Of a DNA stretch of 64,000 nt, positions 49,515 to 57,225 are shown one piece after another. How positions within the stretch are numbered: position 1 is the stretch's first letter; the number at the start of each line of letters is the position of its first letter. The notes beneath the pieces are model-generated. The model searched no databases. It had not been told where the DNA came from and saw only the letters and a program-made list of their open reading frames with translations. The stretch spans positions 62,001-126,000 of the forward strand of contig JADJUF010000037.1 in assembly GCA_016717005.1 (NCBI GenBank). The letters run 5' to 3'. The stretch comes from Myxococcales bacterium. GTDB lineage: Bacteria; Myxococcota_A; Polyangia; Haliangiales; Haliangiaceae. Position numbers and translations under genes: made by a program.

Positions 49515-50987
49515 TCAGCGCGGCGTCAGCGTGAGCGCGGCGCGGTCGAGCAGCGCGCGCACGTCGGCGTCGGTCTGCGGCCGCGCCGCCGGCGGGAACG
49601 GCACGACCACGCCGAAGATGCCCAGGCACATCTCGTCGAGGGTCTCCTCGCCGAGGACCACGTCGATCGGCGCCTCGAGCCCGGCCTCGGCCAGGGCCCG
49701 CTGCACGAACGGGTTGCGGAGCGTGTTGTCGTACGTGCACGACACGTCGATCACGTCGCCGGTGGCCACCGTCGGCAGCGCCTCGATCGGCGCGTCGTAC
49801 AGGTAGCTGCGCTGCCAGTCGAAGTTCCAGTCGCCGCTGTACAGGCACTCGTCGGCGGGCTGGGCCGCGGTCGGGGCCGCGCGCGCGATCGCCACGTCGA
49901 TGCCGGTGCCGACGTAGTGCATGTGCGGATAGGCCGAGAACAGCGGCAGCGGCGCGTCGAGCGCGCCGATCGTGAAGCGCATCGACTCGCGGTGATCGGC
50001 GCTGCCGGCCGGGATGCGGAACTCGGGCGCGCCGCGATCGGCCGGCCCCGGCAACAGGTCGGGCGCGCGGCCAGCGTTGCCGACCGCGGTCGCGGTGTAG
50101 AGCTGGGTCGGGCGGACGTTGTCGAGGCGCAGGTCGATCGCGGTGGCGTCGGGCGCGTTCGTGAGCCGGCCGCCCGGGTGGTAGTGGATCTGGATCACGA
50201 TCAAGCTGCGGGCCAAGAGCGGCGCCGCGACCCCGCGCGGCAGATCGATCGGCTGGTTGCCGGGCGTCCACACCCCGAGCAAGAACGAGTTGGCCATGGT
50301 CGTGACGCCGCCGTCGGCGCAGTCGAAGGGCACGCCGATCGTGCCGGCCGCGCGCAGCTGCTCGTTGGGGCCGTCGGGGTCGCCGGGCGCGCGCTTGGGG
50401 AACAGCGCCACCGTCACCGCGTGGTGGACGACGTCGGGGTTGCCGGCGCGGATCTGCAGGCCGGTCATCCAGGTCAGGTCGGTGACGCCGGGATCGAGCG
50501 CGAAGCAGATGAACTGATCGGCGTCGCCGGTGGTCACGAACGGCGTGGTCGGCGCCAGCGTGCGGTTGACCCCGGGCAGCTCGTAGACCGGCGGCGGCGG
50601 CACCGGCGCGACCGCGCCGGCCGGCGTGCCGTTGGCGATCCACGCCCGCAGCGTGTCCTCCTCGGCCGCCGACAACCGCGGGTCGTCCTGCCAGCCGTGG
50701 CGGGGCGTGCACCCGGCCGACGCGCGCGCGTCGAACGGCGGCATGATCCCGGCCTCGACCGCCTCGAGCAGCTGCGGCGCGATCGGCGCGGCCGCGTCGT
50801 AGTCGGTCAGCACGAACGGCGCGATGCCGCCGTCCTTGTGGCAGCCCATGCAGTGCTGGGCCAGGATCGGCGCGACGTCGGCGTACCACGTGACGCCGGT
50901 GACCGGCGGGTCGCCGCCGTCGTCACCGCCGCCGCCGCAGGCGGCCACGAACAGCGCGACCATCGAGAGACGCGGGAGCGAGGTCAT
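49515..50987 (-). CDS. Cytochrome c / copper type II monooxygenase-like lipoprotein
   Basis: A 490-residue exported protein: lipoprotein signal (MTSLPRLSMVALFVAAC, Cys17), a Gly/Asp linker, a haem-binding CMGCH (Cys46/Cys49/His50) in a c-type cytochrome domain, then a PHM-like (copper type II, ascorbate-dependent) monooxygenase: paired histidines VVHHAVTVALF, the IQIHYHPGG copper motif and YPHMHYVG. Haem could feed electrons to copper. Substrate unknown. Common in myxobacterial genomes. ATG 50987 is chosen over 51071. Confidence 0.85.
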   Translation of the reverse strand: MTSLPRLSMVALFVAACGGGGDDGGDPPVTGVTWYADVAPILAQHCMGCHKDGGIAPFVLTDYDAAAPIAPQLLEAVEAGIMPPFDARASAGCTPRHGWQDDPRLSAAEEDTLRAWIANGTPAGAVAPVPPPPVYELPGVNRTLAPTTPFVTTGDADQFICFALDPGVTDLTWMTGLQIRAGNPDVVHHAVTVALFPKRAPGDPDGPNEQLRAAGTIGVPFDCADGGVTTMANSFLLGVWTPGNQPIDLPRGVAAPLLARSLIVIQIHYHPGGRLTNAPDATAIDLRLDNVRPTQLYTATAVGNAGRAPDLLPGPADRGAPEFRIPAGSADHRESMRFTIGALDAPLPLFSAYPHMHYVGTGIDVAIARAAPTAAQPADECLYSGDWNFDWQRSYLYDAPIEALPTVATGDVIDVSCTYDNTLRNPFVQRALAEAGLEAPIDVVLGEETLDEMCLGIFGVVVPFPPAARPQTDADVRALLDRAALTLTPR

Positions 50988-51104
50988 CCGGTCGACAGAA
51001 GCAAGCCGCTGGCCAAGCGCAGGTGCGCGCGACCACGGGCCCGCCCGCGCGGGTGCGGCGATCCTCCACACCCGCGACGACCTCGGTGTCGCGAGGTCCT
51101 ACGC

Positions 51105-51310
51105 TCAGCGCTCGCTGTCGAGGTGCGCCATCTGGAACTCGGGGCACCGGGCCCCCGCGACCTCGTCGGCCGAGACCGCCGCGGCCAGCGCGCTGGCCTC
51201 GTCGGCCGAGAGCGTGATGGCCAGCGCGCCGAGGGCCTCGTCGAGCTGCGCCGGGGTGCGCGGGTCCGGGGCACCGCGATGCTGGCGACGGTGCCGCGCG
51301 TGATCGCCAC
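51105..51310 (-). pseudogene. Aldo/keto reductase C-terminal remnant
   Basis: The minus strand reads as the C-terminus of an aldo/keto reductase: RGTVASIAVP, then after a 2-nt frame jump TPAQLDEALGALAITLSADE, a typical helix after the NADPH-binding PGTRT loop. Stop at 51105. The catalytic N-terminal three quarters are missing. The frame jump lies near 51255. It overlaps the LysR remnant. Confidence 0.6.
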
Positions 51311-51482
51311 GCACCTGCGCGCGCTCCACCCCGAGCTACGCGCGCACGAGCCGCCGTTCGCGCTGGCGGGCGCGGCGACCGAGCTGCGCTGGCCGGCCAG
51401 CGCCGAGGACGACGACGCCGCGCGGTTCGTGCGCGCGCAGATCGTCGCGTTCGCGCGCCGCCGCGGCCGGGCGTCCCGTTGA
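51279..51482 (+). pseudogene. LysR-family regulator C-terminal remnant
   Basis: The plus strand from 51279 reads MLATVPRVIATHLRALHPELRAHEPPFALAG and ends LRWPASAEDDDAARFVRAQIVAFARR, the pattern of a LysR effector-domain end (V-P-x-L ... P-P-F-x-L ... W-x-x-R-x-x-x-D-x-A). The DNA-binding half is missing. It diverges from the aldo/keto reductase remnant, the usual layout of a regulator and its target gene. Both lost their 5' halves at the same place. Confidence 0.6.
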
Positions 51483-51526
51483 CGGGGTTCCCAGCCGCCG
51501 GGCGCGACTTCGAGTACGATCGGCCG

Positions 51527-51967
51527 GTGACCGTGACCTCCTCGATCGCCGACCGCATGGACGAGCTGCACGGAGCCATCGACGCCAGCCTGGCGAAGAC
51601 CGCGCACCAGCTCGACGACGGTCACCTACCCGAGGCCAACGCCGCGCTGGCCGAGCTCGCCGCGGGGCTGCGGCGCCACATCGCGCTCGAGGAGACCCAG
51701 CTGTTCCCGGCGTTCGCGCGCTCGCCGGCCGCCGACCTCGAGCTGCTGGCGGCGATGAACGCGCAGCACCGCGAGATCGAGGCGCTGATCGCGACGATGA
51801 TCACCGCCACGGCGACCCACGACCGCGGCGCCGCGCTCCACGCCAAGGCCGCGCTGCACGCCGCGCTCGGGGTCCACGACGACGAGGAGGAGGCGCTGTG
51901 CGCCGCGCTCGACCGGGCCCTCGACGCCGACGCCCGGGCGGCGCTGATCGCGCACCTCGCCGGCTGA
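51527..51967 (+). CDS. Hemerythrin-like HHE protein
   Basis: A 146-residue four-helix hemerythrin/HHE cation-binding protein. Ligand motifs: MDELHGAI (first His), RRHIALEETQLFPAF (H-x-x-x-E), MNAQHREIEAL and HDDEEEALCAAL. Such proteins bind a di-iron centre and act in oxygen or nitric-oxide sensing or iron handling. GTG 51527 is the preferred start; GTG 51533 is an alternative. It is 3 bp upstream of the outer-membrane gene. Confidence 0.85.
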   Translation: MTVTSSIADRMDELHGAIDASLAKTAHQLDDGHLPEANAALAELAAGLRRHIALEETQLFPAFARSPAADLELLAAMNAQHREIEALIATMITATATHDRGAALHAKAALHAALGVHDDEEEALCAALDRALDADARAALIAHLAG

Positions 51968-51970
51968 GCG

Positions 51971-53149
51971 ATGCGGCGCGCCGACCGCCTCACGCTCGCG
52001 ATCATCGCGGCGCTCTGTGCGGCGCGGACGACGCCGGCGGCCCGCGCCGACGACCTGGCGCCGATCACCGACCGCGCGTGGAGCCTCGATCTCTACGACG
52101 GCGCGGTGGTCGGCTCGGCCCGCATCGTCGGCATGGGCGGCGTCCAGCTCGCGGTCGGTGAGGGCTCGGCCGGCGCGCTGTCGAACCCGGCCGCCGCGGC
52201 CGCGCGGCCGGCGACGTCGACCTCGACCTGGGACTGGGACTTCCACCTCGACGCGCTGTCGGCGGTGGTCGCCAGCGACTTCGACAACAACGGCATCCCC
52301 GACGCCGACCGCGCCGATCGTCGCACCAGCTTCGGCGTCAGCGGCGTCTACGGCGCCTGGGGCGTCGCGGTGGTCGGCGGCGCCGCGACGGTCGGGCTGC
52401 CGACGCCCGACGGCACGGTCACCGCGACCACCAGCGTCGGCAAGGTCGCGGTCGCGTACGCGCCCGGCGACGAGACCTGGACGGGCGGCGCGGCGATCCG
52501 GGTCGGGCGCCTCGAGCTCGACGGCGCCGACCCGATGTTCGCGCTGGTCGGCAGTGGCCTCGAGGTCGGCGCGCTCTACCGGCCGTTCGGCCACGCGCTG
52601 CGCGTCGGCGTGGTCGGCGCGCTCGCCGCGCCCGGCCGCGAGGTCGAGACCGCGTCGTGCGATCCGGTCGACTGCGCCGGCTACATCTTGCCCGACCGGG
52701 TCGAGGTGCCGTGGCAGGTCGGCGTCGGCGTCGCCTGGCGGATCGCGCCGACCGCGTGGAACCAGTGGGTCGCCGGCCGCTTCCGCGACGAGCGCCAGGT
52801 GATCGTCGGCGCCGACGTGGTCGTGGCCGGGCCGGTCGCCGACGGCATGGGCCTCGAGGCCTTCGCCCACAAGCTGTGGCAACCCTCGGGGCGCGCGCCG
52901 TCGCTGTGGCTGCGCGGCGGCGTCGAGTGGGAGGCGCTGCCCGGGCGCCTGCGGATCCGCGCCGGCAGCTACTGGGAGCCCGGCCGCTTCGCCGGCGTCG
53001 GCGGCCGCGTCCACGCCACCGGCGGCGTCGAGGTCGCCGCGTTCGGCGTGCGCGCCTGGGGCCGCCGCTACCGCGTCCGCGCCGGCGTCACCGGCGACTT
53101 CGCCCCGCGCTTCGGCAACGCCGGCGTCTCGGTCGGCTTCTGGCACTGA
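51971..53149 (+). CDS. Outer-membrane beta-barrel protein
   Basis: A 392-residue exported protein with a signal peptide (RLTLAIIAALCAARTT, cleavage near ARADD). The body is beta-strand-rich with alternating residues, opening SARIVGMGGVQLAVGEGSAGALSNPAAAA, a start typical of PorV/FadL-like barrels, and ends GVSVGFWH rather than with Phe. Function unknown. It begins 3 bp after the hemerythrin gene, and repeat unit U3 begins one base after its stop. Confidence 0.78.
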   Translation: MRRADRLTLAIIAALCAARTTPAARADDLAPITDRAWSLDLYDGAVVGSARIVGMGGVQLAVGEGSAGALSNPAAAAARPATSTSTWDWDFHLDALSAVVASDFDNNGIPDADRADRRTSFGVSGVYGAWGVAVVGGAATVGLPTPDGTVTATTSVGKVAVAYAPGDETWTGGAAIRVGRLELDGADPMFALVGSGLEVGALYRPFGHALRVGVVGALAAPGREVETASCDPVDCAGYILPDRVEVPWQVGVGVAWRIAPTAWNQWVAGRFRDERQVIVGADVVVAGPVADGMGLEAFAHKLWQPSGRAPSLWLRGGVEWEALPGRLRIRAGSYWEPGRFAGVGGRVHATGGVEVAAFGVRAWGRRYRVRAGVTGDFAPRFGNAGVSVGFWH

Positions 53150-53455
53150 TTTCCAGGGAGGTCTGTCGCCAGGTCGCCAGGCCTCCCCTCGTCGGGGCAA
53201 GCCCCGCCGAGCCTCCTCTCCGAGACGCGAGACTCCCGGCGCGTGGACCGGTGCTCGACCGAAAGAGCGACAAGCTCTGGTTTCAGAGGGTTCGTCGCCG
53301 AACCAAGCAGGTGCAGAGGTACGCCGAGGTCAGCGGCCTCGCCCCGACCGCGCCGTCACCGTCGGGGGCAAGCCCCGACAGGCCCTACCCTGGACGCGAG
53401 ACTCCGGCGCGTGGACCGGTGCTCGACCGAAGAAGGTACGGGCGCTGAGCCCTGG
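53150..53455. repeat. Dispersed repeat family, units U3 and U4
   Basis: U3 (53150 to 53280) begins TTTCCAGGGAGGTCTGTCGCC and U4 (53281 to about 53455) begins TTTCAGAGGGTTCGTCGCC. Both hold the GTCGGGG-CAAG-CCCC hairpin words and end with CGCGTGGACCGGTGCTCGAC, as in U1/U2 at 46.9 kb. U4 has an extra insert. The pair ends at the transposase stop codon (53458), so they may be its mobilised repeats. Confidence 0.8.
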
Positions 53456-53457
53456 CC

Positions 53458-54198
53458 TCAGCCGTCGATCGCGCCCGGCACCTGCCACAGGCTCGGCGGC
53501 GCGCCGCCTCGACGCCAGCCGTCGGCGAGCAGCCAGGTCTGCGGCCGCGCCGACGGCAGCGGCTCGAAGCCGCGCGGCCACGCGAACGGCACGCCGTCGC
53601 GCTCGGCCCAGCCGACAAACCACACCGCCGTCGAGTACGGATCGACCTGGGCGCGGCGCTGACCGACACCGCCATGGTCGGCGCGATGACGTCGCCAGTT
53701 GTTGAGCACGTACGCCAGCGCGTTGCGGGCCTGGCGCGGGGTCGTGATCGGCGTCGCGTGGTAGCGCGCCGCGAACACCCGGCCGCGCCGCTTGACGCCG
53801 CGCTCCTCGGAGATCGCCAGGTTCAGCCGCCGCGCCGCCGAGATGCACAGGCCGCGCACGCCGTTCGCCAGCGCGAGGCGGTCGTCGGCCTCGCACAAGA
53901 GGTGGATGTGGTTGCCCTGGATCGACACGTGGACCACGCGGAAGTCGTGACGCCCCAGCGCGCGCACCATCGCCCAGCGCATCGCCTGGTACGCGCTGCG
54001 CCGCCGCAAGCGCCCGACGTCCCCGACGACCTTCAACACGACGTGCACCGGCTGCCGCGGATCGTGGACCGGCCGCGCGCGGTGCGGCGGCGTCGGCGCA
54101 CCGACGCGCTTGCGGCCCGCGCCCTTGCGCCGACCGCCATGCCCGACGCGGGCCTTGGTCACCACGAACTCCAGTTGCTGTCGCCGCCGCCCAAGCAT
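53458..54198 (-). CDS. IS200/REP-associated HUH transposase
   Basis: A 246-residue single-stranded-DNA transposase of the IS200-like/RAYT type. The HUH motif is GNHIHLLCEA (His97, His99) and the catalytic Tyr is Tyr163 in RNALAYVLNNWRRH. A basic N-terminus GGRRKGAGRKR is typical of the family's RAYT branch. ATG 54198 is chosen because a consensus-like sigma-70 promoter lies just upstream. It sits between repeat units U3/U4 and the 14-bp repeat island. It lacks the usual tnpB partner. Likely domesticated or still mobile. Confidence 0.88.
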   Translation of the reverse strand: MLGRRRQQLEFVVTKARVGHGGRRKGAGRKRVGAPTPPHRARPVHDPRQPVHVVLKVVGDVGRLRRRSAYQAMRWAMVRALGRHDFRVVHVSIQGNHIHLLCEADDRLALANGVRGLCISAARRLNLAISEERGVKRRGRVFAARYHATPITTPRQARNALAYVLNNWRRHRADHGGVGQRRAQVDPYSTAVWFVGWAERDGVPFAWPRGFEPLPSARPQTWLLADGWRRGGAPPSLWQVPGAIDG

Positions 54199-54207
54199 GA
54201 TTGGGCT

Positions 54208-54235
54208 AATATATACTCCATTGCGATCATGGCAA
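54208..54235 (-). promoter_or_regulatory. Sigma-70-type promoter of the transposase gene
   Basis: On the minus strand, TTGCCA (54235-54230) and TATATT (54213-54208) with a 16-bp spacer, close to the TTGACA/TATAAT consensus. The start ATG lies nine bases past the -10 box, so the transcript is probably leaderless or nearly so. The AT-rich patch stands out in this GC-rich DNA. Confidence 0.6.
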
Positions 54236-54264
54236 GGACAAGATGACGAAAAGGCGGCGGGTGA

Positions 54265-54720
54265 CGGACGGCGGGTGGCGAGCGGCGGGTGGCGAGCGGC
54301 GGGTATCGAGCGGCGGGTGGCGAGCGGCGGGTGGCGAGCGGCGGGTATCGAGCGGCGGGTATCGAGCGGCGGGTATCGAGCGGCGGGTGGCGAGCGGCGG
54401 GTGGCGAGCGGCGGGTGGCGAGCGGCGGGTATCGAGCGGCGGGTGGCGAGCGGCGGGTGGCGAGCGGCGGGTATCGAGCGGCGGGTGGCGAGCGGCGGGT
54501 GGCGAGCGGCGGGTGGCGAGCGGCGGGGTGTCGGGCGGCGGGTATCGAGCGGCGGGTGGCGAGCGGCGGGGTGGCGAGCGGCGGGTGGCGAGCGGCGGGT
54601 GGCGAGCGGCGGGTATCGAGCGGCGGGTATCGAGCGGCGGGTATCGAGCGGCGAGCGGCGGGTGGCGAGCGGCGGGTGACGGACGGCGGATGGCGAGCGG
54701 CGGATGGCGAGCGGCGGGGC
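54265..54720. repeat. 14-bp minisatellite
   Basis: About 32 head-to-tail 14-bp units of two types, GTGGCGAGCGGCGG and GTATCGAGCGGCGG, with occasional single-base changes and a few GTGACGGAC variants at the ends. All three forward frames and the reverse stay open because of the repeat, so translated strings here are not genes. The same 14-bp family appears in reverse orientation at 55.38-55.45 kb. Confidence 0.9.
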
Positions 54721-55386
54721 CGCGGGTGACGAACCGCGGCGATGCGGATGCGGACGCGGGCTGGCTCCCGGAGCGCTGGTTGAGTTGACGCGGTGTGGAC
54801 AGCCACACCGCAGCCAGCGTGGATACGACCTGACCGCGCAGGACGGCGGTGTGCCTGACCCACACCGCTTGGACACCGGCGAGGCGTGCAACGCGGGCAG
54901 GCTGCGATCGCGTGGGCGCCGGTGCCCACAACCCCACAGCGCCTACCGGCCCGTGATCTTTTTTTGATCCTCGAGAGAGAGAGAGAGAGAGAGAGAGACG
55001 GGGCGGAGCCGATCCCGGCGACCTGGACGGGCGGCGCGTCTAGCGGCTCACCTGGATCGGAGCTGGTCCAGCGACCTCCGGGTCTCCGGTATCAAATCAA
55101 ACTCACGGGACCGGCAGGCGCTGTGGGGTTGTGGGCACCGGCGCCCACGTCAGCGCGCTCGGCCGACGTGCACGCGCGTCGCCGGTGTCCAAGCGGTGTG
55201 GGTCAGGCACACCGCCCTCCTGTGCGGTCAGGTTCGCTGTCACCGCCGGCTGCGGTGTGGCTGTCCACACCGCGTCAACTCCACCAGCGCTCCGGGAGCC
55301 AGCCCGCGTCCGCATCCGCATCGCCGCGGTTCGTCACCCGCGGCCCCGCCGCTCGCCACCCGCCGCTCGCCATCCGCCGTCCGTCA
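54676..55386. repeat. Large inverted repeat, arms about 280 bp
   Basis: Left arm 54676-54956 and right arm 55102-55386 are reverse complements at roughly nine in ten positions by eye. Exact blocks include GCTCCCGGAGCGCTGGT / ACCAGCGCTCCGGGAGC and CGGTGTGCCTGACCCACACC / GGTGTGGGTCAGGCACACCG. The spacer of about 145 bp contains seven T (54959-54965) and a (GA)13 run (54973-54998). Transcribed, it would form a very long double-stranded hairpin. No gene fits it. Confidence 0.88.
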
Positions 55387-55450
55387 CTCGCCGTCCGTCA
55401 CTCGCCGTCCGTCACTCGCCGTCCGTCACTCGCCGTCCGTCACCCGCCGT
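55380..55450. repeat. Inverted 14-bp repeat tract
   Basis: About five units of GTCCGTCACTCGCC, the reverse complement of variants of the 14-bp units at 54.27-54.72 kb. It extends the right arm of the large inverted repeat, making the whole structure roughly 54.24-55.45 kb. It ends about 140 bp before the gene at 55595. Confidence 0.8.
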
Positions 55451-55594
55451 CCCGAGATTCCTAGCCGCCGCGCGGAGTTGCGCGACCGCGACGATTTCTC
55501 TCCAGACCGTGCGACTCCGGGCGCGGGCGGCCCGTCCGGACGGTCGCGGTGGAGATGCCGCCGCGCCCTCCTGACCACGCACAAGGAACTGCTC

Positions 55595-56227
55595 ATGGCC
55601 CGCTCGCTGACCACGCTCTCGCTCGCCGTCGCCCTCACCGCCCCGCTCGCCACCGCGTGCGTGCTGCCCGCCCAGGGTCCCAAGGGCGGGGCCGTCGCCA
55701 GCGGCTCGCCCCTCGCCGTCGTCGACGACGTCAAGGTCTGGACCACCACCCAGAAGGAGAAGGTCGGCGAGACCGAGTACAAGGACTCGAACGGCAACGT
55801 CATCGCCACCGCCGAGACCTTCCAGGACAAGACCCACGTCCACACCCAGAAGATCTGGTACCCGGTCCAGGGCACCGAGCAGCTCACCGACGAGGACTTC
55901 TTCCGGATCGCCGGCGATCAGCGCGCGCTCGACGAGACGATGGCGATGCGCTCGAACGGGAAGAAGTGGCACCGGCGCGGCATCGGCACGATGGCCGGCG
56001 GCGTCGTCGGCATGGTCGCGAGCTTCTTCGTCCCGAACGTCACCGTGCGCTACGTGCTGTCGATCGGCGGCGGCCTCGCGGTCGGCGGCGGCTATTACAT
56101 GTCGTACTGGGGCGCGCACCAGATGAACCCGGAGACCCACGCGGTCGATCGCTCGATCGCCGACCGCGCCGCCAACCAGTACAACCAGCAGATCGGTCAG
56201 GGCATCTCGCTGGCCAAGCCGTTCTGA
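55595..56227 (+). CDS. Putative lipoprotein with glycine-rich membrane segments
   Basis: A 210-residue protein: lipoprotein-type signal (MARSLTTLSLAVALTAPLAT, then AC at residue 22), a hydrophilic middle (DVKVWTTTQKEKVGETEYKD) and two Gly-rich hydrophobic segments (MAGGVVGMVASFFV, VLSIGGGLAVGGGYYM) near the C-terminus. ACAAGGAACTGC before the ATG supplies a ribosome-binding site. I do not recognise the family. The sigma-factor gene follows by about 100 bp (or overlaps, if its first ATG is used). Confidence 0.72.
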   Translation: MARSLTTLSLAVALTAPLATACVLPAQGPKGGAVASGSPLAVVDDVKVWTTTQKEKVGETEYKDSNGNVIATAETFQDKTHVHTQKIWYPVQGTEQLTDEDFFRIAGDQRALDETMAMRSNGKKWHRRGIGTMAGGVVGMVASFFVPNVTVRYVLSIGGGLAVGGGYYMSYWGAHQMNPETHAVDRSIADRAANQYNQQIGQGISLAKPF

Positions 56228-56325
56228 TGGCGCTGCCGGTCGCGATCGCCGTGCGCGGCGCGCGCCGCCGGCGGGCGACCGCGGTGGAGCGCAGGCCGCG
56301 CGGGGTTCCGTGGCACCATCCATGG

Positions 56326-57225
56326 GTGGACTCCGGCGCCCTCCTGCAGCTCGTGCGCGGTCACCTCGACGCCACGCGCTGGGCCGCGGTCGACGCCGGC
56401 GGGCTCGGCGCGGTCCTCGCCACCGGCCTCGCGGCGGTGCATAGCCGGTGGCCGACCGCGCCCGCGCCCGACGCCGACTTCGCCGCGTACCTGGCCGACC
56501 GGCTGACCCGCCCGGCCGACCTCGCGGCGGTGCTGCCGCGCCTGCGCGTCGAGGATCTCTACCTCGCGGCCTGGTGTCGGCGCGGTGACCCCGACGGCAT
56601 CCGCGCGTTCGAGGCCGCGTTCGCCGACGACCTCGACAAGCTGGTCGCGCGCTTCCACCGCCTGCCGGCCGCCGAGCTGCGCCAGCGCCTGCGCATCAAG
56701 CTGTTCGTCGGCGACGCCAGCGCGCCGCCGAGGATCGCGGAGTACGCGGGCTTCGGCTTCCTGCAGAACTGGCTGCGCGTCACCGCCGCGCGGCTGTTCG
56801 TCGACGTCGCCCGCAGCGATCTAGCGACGCGCTACGAGGAGGAGCTCGACGAGCACGCGCTGGTCGGGCTCGGCGCGTCGGCCGACCCGCGGCTCGCCCA
56901 CCTGCGCGAGGCGCTGGGCGGCGCGGTCAAGCGCGGCTTCGCGGCCGCGGTCGCGAGCCTGGCGCCGCGCCAGCGCACGTTCTTGCGCCACGCCTACGTC
57001 GATCGCCTGACGCTCGATCAGATCGCCGCGACCTACTCGGTCCACCGCGCCACGGTCGCGCGCACGCTCGCGACCGGCCGCGAGCACCTGATCGAGCACA
57101 CCCGGGCCGCGGTCGCGCGCGCGCTCGGCGTCGAGCCCGAGGCCCTGACCAGCGCGATCGCCGAGCTCGACACCCACCTCGAGCTGTCGCTGTCGCGCGT
57201 GCTCCAGACCCCGCGGGCGCCATGA
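56326..57225 (+). CDS. Myxobacterial-type sigma-70 factor
   Basis: A 299-residue sigma-70-family protein of the kind known from myxobacteria (TIGR03001-like, from memory). Region 2 lies around FLQNWLRVTAARLFVDVAR and region 4 around LTLDQIAATYSVHRATVARTLATGREHLI. I chose GTG 56326; ATG 56227, overlapping the lipoprotein stop, would add a basic low-complexity stretch that looks noncoding. The stop overlaps the kinase ATG (ATGA), so the two are coupled. Confidence 0.85.
   Translation: MDSGALLQLVRGHLDATRWAAVDAGGLGAVLATGLAAVHSRWPTAPAPDADFAAYLADRLTRPADLAAVLPRLRVEDLYLAAWCRRGDPDGIRAFEAAFADDLDKLVARFHRLPAAELRQRLRIKLFVGDASAPPRIAEYAGFGFLQNWLRVTAARLFVDVARSDLATRYEEELDEHALVGLGASADPRLAHLREALGGAVKRGFAAAVASLAPRQRTFLRHAYVDRLTLDQIAATYSVHRATVARTLATGREHLIEHTRAAVARALGVEPEALTSAIAELDTHLELSLSRVLQTPRAP

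Noticed and set aside
54240..54940. Several open frames with long WRAAGGERRV and ARHPPL repeats
   Set aside because: They are translations of the 14-bp minisatellite, open in all frames by repetition and lacking any start signal.
54959..54965. Intrinsic terminator from the run of seven T
   Set aside because: The nearest stem (TGGGC ... GCCCA) is about 30 bases away, too far; the T run is part of the spacer of the inverted repeat.
54240..55450. A CRISPR array
   Set aside because: The repeats are directly joined with no spacers, 14 bp long, and no cas genes are near.
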